From the NCBI GenBank assembly GCA_009720755.1, contig WNKV01000026.1, positions 1 through 46,211 on the forward strand: a stretch of DNA of 46,211 nt. The letters run 5' to 3'. Origin of the DNA: Rhodoplanes serenus. GTDB taxonomy: Bacteria > Pseudomonadota > Alphaproteobacteria > Rhizobiales > Xanthobacteraceae. Made by a program: the position numbers and the translations under genes. Positions 40,698-46,211 of this stretch are shown one piece after another (the stretch's first letter is position 1; each line of letters opens with the position of its first letter). The notes beneath the pieces are model-generated. The model had not been told where the DNA came from. It was given only the letters and a program-made list of their open reading frames with translations, and ran no database searches.

Positions 40698-41591
40698 ATG
40701 CCGCGCAACATCGAGGCCACGGTGGCGTGGCTGGCGCCGGGGGTCTTCGTCGTCCTGTGGGCGTCGGGCTTCATCGGGGCGCGCCTGGGGCTGCCCCATG
40801 TCGAGCCGCTCACCTTCCTGGCGCTGCGCATGGCGGCCGTGGTGCTGCTGCTCGCCGGGGTGATCGTGGTGACGCGGCCGCGCTGGCCGGGGCGTGTCGC
40901 GGTCGGCCACAGCGCGGTGGCCGGCCTTCTCATGCACGGCGGCTATCTGGGCGGCACCTTCGTGGCGATCGGCAAGGGCATGCCGGTCGGCCTGACGGCC
41001 CTGGTCGTCGGCTTGCAGCCGATCCTGGTGTCGACGCTCGCCAACCGGGTGCTCGGCGAGCGGGTGACGCCGCGCCAGTGGGGCGGCCTCGTGCTCGGCG
41101 TTCTCGGGGTCTACCTGATCGTCCAGGACAAGACCGGCGGCAGTGCGGGTCTGGGCGCGTGGATCGCCGCCGTCACGGCGCTGCTGTCGATCACCGCCGG
41201 CACGCTCTACCAGAAGCGGCACGGCGGCGAGATCGACTGGCGGCCCGGGCTGCTGGTGCAGTACGGCGCCGCCGGCGCGCTGTTCGCGGCTGGCGCGTTC
41301 GTTTTCGAGACCCGGGTGGTGAGCTGGACCGGCGAACTCGTCTTCGCGCTCGCCTGGCTGGTGCTGGTGCTCTCGCTCGGCGCCGTCTGGCTGCTGTACT
41401 TCCTGATCCGGCGTGCCGCCGCGACCCGCATTTCCAGCTTGTTCTACCTGACCCCGCCGACCGCCGCCGTGATGGCCTGGGCCTTATTCGACCAGCGCCT
41501 CGGGCCGGCCGCGATGGTCGGCATGGCGGTGTGCGCGGCGGCGGTATTCCTGGTCAACGCGCCGAGCAGGACATCCAGCAAGACGATATAA
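40698..41591 (+). CDS. EamA/DMT-family transporter
   Basis: A 297-residue inner-membrane protein with two EamA repeats and about ten transmembrane helices. The first repeat begins VAWLAPGVFVVLWASGFIGARLGLP and ends GLQPILVSTLANRVLGERVTPRQWGGLVLGVLGVYLIV; the second ends SSLFYLTPPTAAVMAWALFDQRLG. Members export small metabolites such as amino acids or drugs; the substrate is unknown. GGGGAGG precedes ATG 40698. Confidence 0.9.
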   Translation: MPRNIEATVAWLAPGVFVVLWASGFIGARLGLPHVEPLTFLALRMAAVVLLLAGVIVVTRPRWPGRVAVGHSAVAGLLMHGGYLGGTFVAIGKGMPVGLTALVVGLQPILVSTLANRVLGERVTPRQWGGLVLGVLGVYLIVQDKTGGSAGLGAWIAAVTALLSITAGTLYQKRHGGEIDWRPGLLVQYGAAGALFAAGAFVFETRVVSWTGELVFALAWLVLVLSLGAVWLLYFLIRRAAATRISSLFYLTPPTAAVMAWALFDQRLGPAAMVGMAVCAAAVFLVNAPSRTSSKTI

Positions 41592-41713
41592 ATCAGTATA
41601 CTTGTAGAGCGATCTTCGAGTCAGACTAGAGGGGCTGTCGATCGCCTGAGCCGGGCGCGGGGCGCCGGACCGGACATCGGCCGGCCCGACACCCGCGGCG
41701 CCCGGCAGCGTCG

Positions 41714-42070
41714 TCAGCGAGCCGGGTCGGCCGACCGCTGGCTCGACGGATTGTTGGTGCCCGGCACGCTGGACGAGCCGGAGCCGGCCGGCGGGGCCGC
41801 ACCGGACGATGTCCCGGCCGACGAACCGGTGGTGGCCGCGGGGGCGTTGCGGTCGTAGGCGACGTCGTTCGGGTTCTTGCTGCTCACGCCGTACACGATG
41901 GCGATGATGAACACCGCCGCCACGGCGCCGGCGAGCCACGCCCACATCGAGCTGCCGCGGCGGCCGTCCGGCACCGGCGGCTCGGTGGTGCGGTCCGCAA
42001 AGGCGGGGTTTTGGATGCCGCGCGGGTCGTCGAAGCGGGCGTCGCGCTCGAAATCGCGGGGTTCGGCCAT
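41714..42070 (-). CDS. Small single-pass membrane protein with Ser/Pro tail
   Basis: A 118-residue protein. A charged N-terminus (MAEPRDFERDARFDDPRG) precedes one transmembrane helix (about residues 42-62, MWAWLAGAVAAVFIIAIVYGV), followed by a low-complexity Ser/Gly/Ala/Pro tail. AGGAGG lies just before the ATG. No known domain is recognised; similar short proteins are common in Hyphomicrobiales. It is convergent with the EamA transporter across 122 bases. Confidence 0.7.
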   Translation of the reverse strand: MAEPRDFERDARFDDPRGIQNPAFADRTTEPPVPDGRRGSSMWAWLAGAVAAVFIIAIVYGVSSKNPNDVAYDRNAPAATTGSSAGTSSGAAPPAGSGSSSVPGTNNPSSQRSADPAR

Positions 42071-42236
42071 CGGGATGCCTCCTGTGTGATGGTCTCGGAG
42101 AGGCAATCCGGCGGCTCCCGCCTCGGTTCCGCAGCCGACATCGGGCCGGGATAATTTCTCGATATATCTCAGGGAGGTAGGGAAAAACCTCGGAATCGTT
42201 CGAGGACCGGCGCCCGCGCGCTGGCGCGGGGGCGAC

Positions 42237-43217
42237 TCAGTTCGCCTTGATGCCGGCCGCCGCGATCACCGGACCCCAGCGCCGCAGCTCGGCCTCCACC
42301 CGCCCCCGGAACGCCTCCGGGGTGGAGGGGATCGGCACCATCACCTGGGTGGCGAGCTTGTCGCGCACCGCCGCGGTGGACAGCACCTCGCGCACCGTGT
42401 CGCCGAGCCGCTCGACCACGGCCGGCGGCGTGCGGGCCGGCGCGACGAGGCCGTTCCAGGCCTCCGCCTCAACGTCGATGCCGCTCTCTCTGAGGGTCGG
42501 CACCCCCGGGATCAGCGGCGAGCGCTCCGGCGTCGACACGGCGATCACCTTGAGATTGCCGGCCTCCGCCTGCGAGGTCGCGGCGACCGCCGGCAGGCAC
42601 CCCATCTGGGCGTCGCCGCGGATGATGGCAGTGGCGGCCTGGGGCGAGCTCGCATAGGCGATGTGGACGATCGAGGTGCCGCTCGTCCGGGCGATCGCCT
42701 CCATGGCCAGATGCGACAGCGAGCCGTTGCCGATCGAGGCATAGTTGTACTTGCCGGGATCGCGGCGCAGCTTGTCCATCAGCTCGGCCACCGTGGCGAC
42801 GCCGAGGCCGTTGCTGACGGCGAGCGCGCAGGGCTGGGTGGCGAGCGTCGTCACATAGGCGAAGTCGCGGCTCCAGTCGTAGGGCAGGCGGCCCTGGATC
42901 AGCCCGTTGACGGCGAGCGGGCCGGCGATGCTGACGCCCACCGTGTAGCCGTCGGGCTCCGCCTTGGCGATCGCCTCGGTGCCGAGATTGCCGCCGGCGC
43001 CGGCCTTGTTCTCGACCACGAAGGGCTGCCCGAACCGCTGCTGCAACGCCTCCGCCACCACCCGGGCGATCAGGTCGGGAGTGGAGCCGGCGCCGAACGG
43101 CACGATCACCCGCACCGGGCGGCTCGGCCACTCCTGGGCGACGGCCGCGGGGGCGGCGCCGAGCAGGGCCGGGACCGCGCAGGCGAGGAGGGCGGCGAGG
43201 CGGCGGACGGTCGTCAT
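42237..43217 (-). CDS. Tripartite tricarboxylate transporter solute receptor (TctC/BUG)
   Basis: A 326-residue periplasmic receptor with a signal peptide (cleavage after VAQ, about 28). Hallmark BUG segments are WPSRPVRVIVPFGAGSTPDLIARVVAEAL, VENKAGAGGNLGTEAIAKAEPDGYT, and GVPTLRESGIDVEAEAWNGLVAPA. It delivers a carboxylate or similar compound to TctA/TctB membrane partners, but none are nearby, so it is an orphan of the kind that is abundant in some Hyphomicrobiales and Burkholderiales. Confidence 0.92.
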   Translation of the reverse strand: MTTVRRLAALLACAVPALLGAAPAAVAQEWPSRPVRVIVPFGAGSTPDLIARVVAEALQQRFGQPFVVENKAGAGGNLGTEAIAKAEPDGYTVGVSIAGPLAVNGLIQGRLPYDWSRDFAYVTTLATQPCALAVSNGLGVATVAELMDKLRRDPGKYNYASIGNGSLSHLAMEAIARTSGTSIVHIAYASSPQAATAIIRGDAQMGCLPAVAATSQAEAGNLKVIAVSTPERSPLIPGVPTLRESGIDVEAEAWNGLVAPARTPPAVVERLGDTVREVLSTAAVRDKLATQVMVPIPSTPEAFRGRVEAELRRWGPVIAAAGIKAN

Positions 43218-43442
43218 CGGGGCGGCTCCGGGCGTCAAAGAGAGGCGGCTTCTGGTAGTCCGGGGCGGGCGCCTTGTCACCTCCTCCGGTCGCGTCCTCC
43301 GGCCGCCGCAGCGTGCGCCGTCGGCGCTCATCGCGGCCTGCGCCGTGCGGTCGCGGCAGGACGGTCCGGCGGCCGACGCTCTTGCGTCGGCAGGGCCGAT
43401 CGCATCTACTCCGCCGGCCTTCATCGCATGCCGGGGGAATGC

Positions 43443-44045
43443 ATGGGACTTGCGGTTCTGGTCCTGGGTCTCGTCCTGTTCATCGGGGCGCACGTTCTGG
43501 TGTCGCTGCGCGAGCGGCGCGCCGCCCTGGTGAAGCGGCTGGGCGAGTGGCCCTACAAGGGCGCGGTCGCGCTCGTCTCGCTCCTCGGCATCGTGCTGAT
43601 CGGCTGGGGCTTCGCCGAGTATCGCGCCGGCGGCGGTTGGATCGAGCTGTGGAATCCGCCGACCTGGACGCGCCATCTCGCGGCCCTGCTGAACTGGCCC
43701 GCCATCGTGATGGTCACGGCCGCCTACATCCCCGGCAACATCAAGCGCACCCTCAAGCACCCGATGCTCAGCGGCGTGAAGCTGTGGGCGGTGGCGCATC
43801 TCCTGTCCAACGGCGATCTCGGCTCGATCCTGCTGTTCGGCTCGATCCTCGCCTGGGCGGTCTACGACCGCATCTCGCTCAAGCGGCGCAGCGATCCGGG
43901 CGGACCGCCGATCCCGATCGGTGGACGCCGCAACGACATCCTGGCCGTGGTGGTCGGGACCGTCATCTATCTGGCGCTCGCCTTCGTGTTCCATCCGCTG
44001 GTGATCGGCCGGGCCGTGTTCGGCAGCCCGGCGCTGGGGACCTGA
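43443..44045 (+). CDS. NnrU family membrane protein
   Basis: A 200-residue protein with about five hydrophobic helices, matching NnrU. The start [39 protein letters not shown], the middle [39 protein letters not shown] and a C-terminal helix are typical. NnrU is linked to denitrification in Rhodobacter; many relatives occur outside that context and share a family with 15-cis-zeta-carotene isomerase. No denitrification genes are in the window, so function here is uncertain. GGGGG precedes the ATG. Confidence 0.88.
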   Translation: MGLAVLVLGLVLFIGAHVLVSLRERRAALVKRLGEWPYKGAVALVSLLGIVLIGWGFAEYRAGGGWIELWNPPTWTRHLAALLNWPAIVMVTAAYIPGNIKRTLKHPMLSGVKLWAVAHLLSNGDLGSILLFGSILAWAVYDRISLKRRSDPGGPPIPIGGRRNDILAVVVGTVIYLALAFVFHPLVIGRAVFGSPALGT

Positions 44046-44092
44046 CGCCCCACCGCCTGCCGGCCACCCGCGATCCGACCCGGAGTTCCATC

Positions 44093-44917
44093 ATGTCCGT
44101 TCACCGAGACGACCGGCGGCTCACCGCGCCCGACATCCGCGCCCGCAAGGGCGGCACGCCGATCGCGATGCTGACCGCCTATCACGCCCACACCGCCGGC
44201 CTGGTCGATCGCTACTGCGACGCCATCCTGGTCGGCGACTCGCTCGGCATGGTGATGCACGGCCTGGAGACCACCGTGCCGGTGACCCTCGACATGATGA
44301 TCCTGCAAGGGCTCGCGGTGATGCGCGGCTCGCGGCGGGCGCTCGTCGTCGTCGACATGCCGTTCGGCAGCTACGAGGCATCCAAGGAGCAGGCGTTCCT
44401 GTCGGCCGCCCGGGTCGTGAAGGAGACCGGCTGCGGCGCCATCAAGATGGAGGGCGGCCAGCGCATGGCCGAGACCATCGCGTTCCTGGTCCAGCGCGGC
44501 ATCCCGGTGATGGGCCATGTCGGCCTCACCCCGCAGTCGATCAACACCCTCGGCAGCTTCCGGGCGCAGGGCCGCGACGCCGCCGACTGGGGACCGATCG
44601 AGGCCGACGCCAAGGCGGTCGCCGAGGCGGGCGCCTTCGCCATGGTGATCGAGGCGGTGGCCGAGCCGCTCGCCGCCAAGATCACCCGCGAGGTGCGCAT
44701 CCCGACCATCGGGATCGGGGCGAGCGCCGCCTGCGACGGCCAGGTGCTGGTGCTGGAGGACATGCTCGGCCTGTCGCCGCGGGTGCCGAAATTCGTCAAG
44801 CGCTACGGCGATCTCGGACCGGCGATCGAGCGGGCGGTGGCGGCCTATGCCGAGGAGGTGCGGACCCGCGCCTTCCCGGGCACCGACAACGTCTATCCGC
44901 TCAAGAAGTCGGGCTGA
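44093..44917 (+). CDS. panB: 3-methyl-2-oxobutanoate hydroxymethyltransferase
   Basis: A 274-residue TIM-barrel enzyme. [84 protein letters not shown] and [22 protein letters not shown] are the standard PanB segments, with Asp and Glu for the magnesium. It converts 2-oxoisovalerate and methylene-tetrahydrofolate to ketopantoate, the first step of pantothenate synthesis. panC is not adjacent. It follows the NnrU gene by 47 bases on the same strand. Confidence 0.95.
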   Translation: MSVHRDDRRLTAPDIRARKGGTPIAMLTAYHAHTAGLVDRYCDAILVGDSLGMVMHGLETTVPVTLDMMILQGLAVMRGSRRALVVVDMPFGSYEASKEQAFLSAARVVKETGCGAIKMEGGQRMAETIAFLVQRGIPVMGHVGLTPQSINTLGSFRAQGRDAADWGPIEADAKAVAEAGAFAMVIEAVAEPLAAKITREVRIPTIGIGASAACDGQVLVLEDMLGLSPRVPKFVKRYGDLGPAIERAVAAYAEEVRTRAFPGTDNVYPLKKSG

Positions 44918-45086
44918 GCGGACCACGCGGCATGCCTGCCGGCGATGCGGGGGCGCCAGACGCCTTGCGCTCGCCACAAGCATGGTCTAGCGCCAGGATG
45001 GACGAGCGCAGCGCCGGCCGGGGCCGTCCGGCGCGATCGATCAGCCGACCCACGAGAACAGCCAGAAGCTCAGCGAGTGTAAGCGC

Positions 45087-45743
45087 GTGGCCGACATCTT
45101 TCAGGAAGTCGACGAGGAAGTCAGGCGAGAACGTCTCCAGCAGATCTGGAAGCGCCACGGCTGGCTGATCGTCACGCTCTGCGTGCTGATCGTCGCCGGG
45201 GTCGCCGGCTGGCGCGGCTGGCAGTGGTACCAGGCCAAGCAGGCCGCCGAGGCGAGCGTCGCCTTCGAATCGGCCGCCCGGCTCGCCCAGGACGGCAAGC
45301 CGGCCGAGGCCACCGCGGCCTTCGCCAAGCTCGCCCAGGATGCGCCGATCCCGGCCTATCGCCAGCTCGCCCGGCTGCGCGAGGCGGAGGAGCTGGTCAC
45401 CACCGATCCCAAGGGGGCGGTCGCCGCCTACGACGCCATCGCGGCCGATCCGGCCGCCACGTCGCTGTTCCGCGAGGTCGCCGCGGTGCGGGCCGGCCTG
45501 CTGCTGGTCGACACCGGGCCCTATGCCGAGGTGGCGCGGCGGCTCGAGCCGCTCGCCCGGCCCGACGGCGCCTTCCGCCATTCGGCCCGCGAGGTGCTGG
45601 CGCTGTCGGCCTGGAAGTCCGGCGACGCCGCCGCGGCGCGCCGCTGGGCCGATGCGGCGGTCGGCGATCCCGACGCGCCGGCCGGCCTCAAGGCTCGCCT
45701 CGACATCCTCCTCGCCCTGCTGGGCGAGGCCGCCAAGAGCTAG
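45087..45743 (+). CDS. YfgM-like tetratricopeptide protein (TPR_21)
   Basis: A 218-residue protein with a cytosolic start (ADIFQEVDEEVRRERLQQIWKRHG), one transmembrane helix (about 27-45, WLIVTLCVLIVAGVAGWRGW), and a helical periplasmic domain of degenerate TPRs rich in Ala/Arg. It matches the YfgM/TPR_21 family, which binds the Sec translocon and periplasmic chaperones in E. coli. The GTG start has only weak support. In Alphaproteobacteria it usually precedes bamB and der, which would lie beyond the window. A Pro-rich lipoprotein gene begins 18 bases after its stop. Confidence 0.82.
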   Translation: MADIFQEVDEEVRRERLQQIWKRHGWLIVTLCVLIVAGVAGWRGWQWYQAKQAAEASVAFESAARLAQDGKPAEATAAFAKLAQDAPIPAYRQLARLREAEELVTTDPKGAVAAYDAIAADPAATSLFREVAAVRAGLLLVDTGPYAEVARRLEPLARPDGAFRHSAREVLALSAWKSGDAAAARRWADAAVGDPDAPAGLKARLDILLALLGEAAKS

Positions 45744-45761
45744 AGCCGAGGAGCATCCCGA

Positions 45762-46211
45762 ATGCGGACCCGTGCGCGCGTGATGCTGCTCGCCGTCGCC
45801 CTGGCGCTGCCGGTCGCCGGCTGTGATCAGCTCGACAGCATCACGGGCATGTTCGACCAGAAGAAGAAGCTCCCGGGCGAGCGCAAGCCGGTGTTCCCCG
45901 AGGGGGTGCCGGGCGTCCAGCAGGGCGTGCCGCCCGAGTACATGCCGGGCCGCAAGGACGAGCCGGGGGCCGAGGCTGCCGCAGCCGCGAGTCCTGCCCC
46001 CGAGGCCGCCGCCGAGCCCAAGCCGGACTCCAAGCCGCCGACCGAGAGCCGGCCGAAGCCGCGGCCGCAGCCACAGGCGGCCCAGACGCCGCGTCGTCCG
46101 CCGCCACCGCCGACCGAAGAGCCCGATGCCGAGCCGGCCGCCGCCGCGGCGGCCCCGCCGTCGCGCACCGCCCGGCCGGCCCCGGCCACCCCGGTCGGCT
46201 CCGTGCCGGTG
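45762..46211 (+). CDS. Pro-rich lipoprotein, truncated by window end
   Basis: The first 150 residues of an open reading frame that continues past the window. A signal peptide ends in the lipobox LPVAGC (Cys21), so it is a lipoprotein. Then come SITGMFDQKKKLPGERKPVFPEG (a conserved-looking patch) and VPGVQQGVPPEYMPG, followed by a long Ala/Pro/Lys-rich stretch. The Pro-rich linker resembles proteins that span the periplasm. GAGGAGC precedes the ATG. It may be co-transcribed with the YfgM-like gene. The complete product could not be read. Confidence 0.7.
   Translation, partial: MRTRARVMLLAVALALPVAGCDQLDSITGMFDQKKKLPGERKPVFPEGVPGVQQGVPPEYMPGRKDEPGAEAAAAASPAPEAAAEPKPDSKPPTESRPKPRPQPQAAQTPRRPPPPPTEEPDAEPAAAAAAPPSRTARPAPATPVGSVPV

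Overview
The window is about 46 kb of very GC-rich DNA (roughly 70 % G+C by eye), densely packed with genes on both strands. It looks chromosomal, from an alphaproteobacterium of the order Hyphomicrobiales (Rhizobiales). The evidence is the combination of a DUF3126 gene next to cysE, an ATP12-type F1 assembly chaperone, a zf-CHCC (NDUFS6-like) protein, HpnG of hopanoid synthesis, a FliK/FhlB pair, CtrA-type boxes (TTAA-N7-TTAAC) and Hyphomicrobiales-type intergenic palindromes. A Xanthobacteraceae/Nitrobacteraceae-like relative such as Rhodoplanes is plausible, but that is inference. No rRNA, tRNA, CRISPR array, transposase or phage gene was seen.

Layout. 1-188: poly-C tract and a palindrome. 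0.2-4.2 kb: a molybdenum-hydroxylase maturation block (CoxE-like VWA protein, XdhC-type protein split over two genes, and a molybdopterin-binding/MobA-like fusion). 4.3-8.4 kb: a DUF4189 protein, then a TetR regulator divergent from a three-gene DevBCA/MacAB-like ABC exporter with a clear palindromic operator. 8.4-12.6 kb: a MASE1 histidine kinase and FixJ-type regulator, divergent from an orphan receiver protein and a putative Na+/H+ antiporter. 12.7-14.4 kb: a glutathione transferase and an acid-ceramidase-like Ntn hydrolase.

14.6-21.1 kb holds the most system-like locus. An AraC regulator and a HAD phosphatase are divergent from a D-2-hydroxyacid dehydrogenase, a class II aldolase, an FGGY kinase and a GntP permease. 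Together they look like a dedicated sugar-acid catabolic pathway. 21.2-28.8 kb: FAD monooxygenase, zf-CHCC protein, an unknown membrane protein, an alpha/beta hydrolase, cysE, DUF3126, two small unknown proteins (one behind a perfect CtrA box), a gamma-carbonic anhydrase and hpnG.

29-34.7 kb: two paralogous Gly/Trp-rich secreted proteins, the ATP12 chaperone, an L,D-transpeptidase lipoprotein, a LysR regulator with a palindrome at its promoter, and FliK/FhlB behind a near-consensus CtrA box. 34.7-39.1 kb: a large S8 peptidase followed by a small protein resembling a stand-alone I9 propeptide, then pccB. 39.1-46.2 kb: YARHG and ClpP-like periplasmic proteins, an EamA transporter, a small membrane protein, an orphan TctC receptor, NnrU, panB, a YfgM-like protein and a lipoprotein cut by the window end.

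Functions are assigned from recognisable motifs and family knowledge; no searches were run. Percent identities, domain scores and exact starts of genes without strong ribosome binding sites are unverified.
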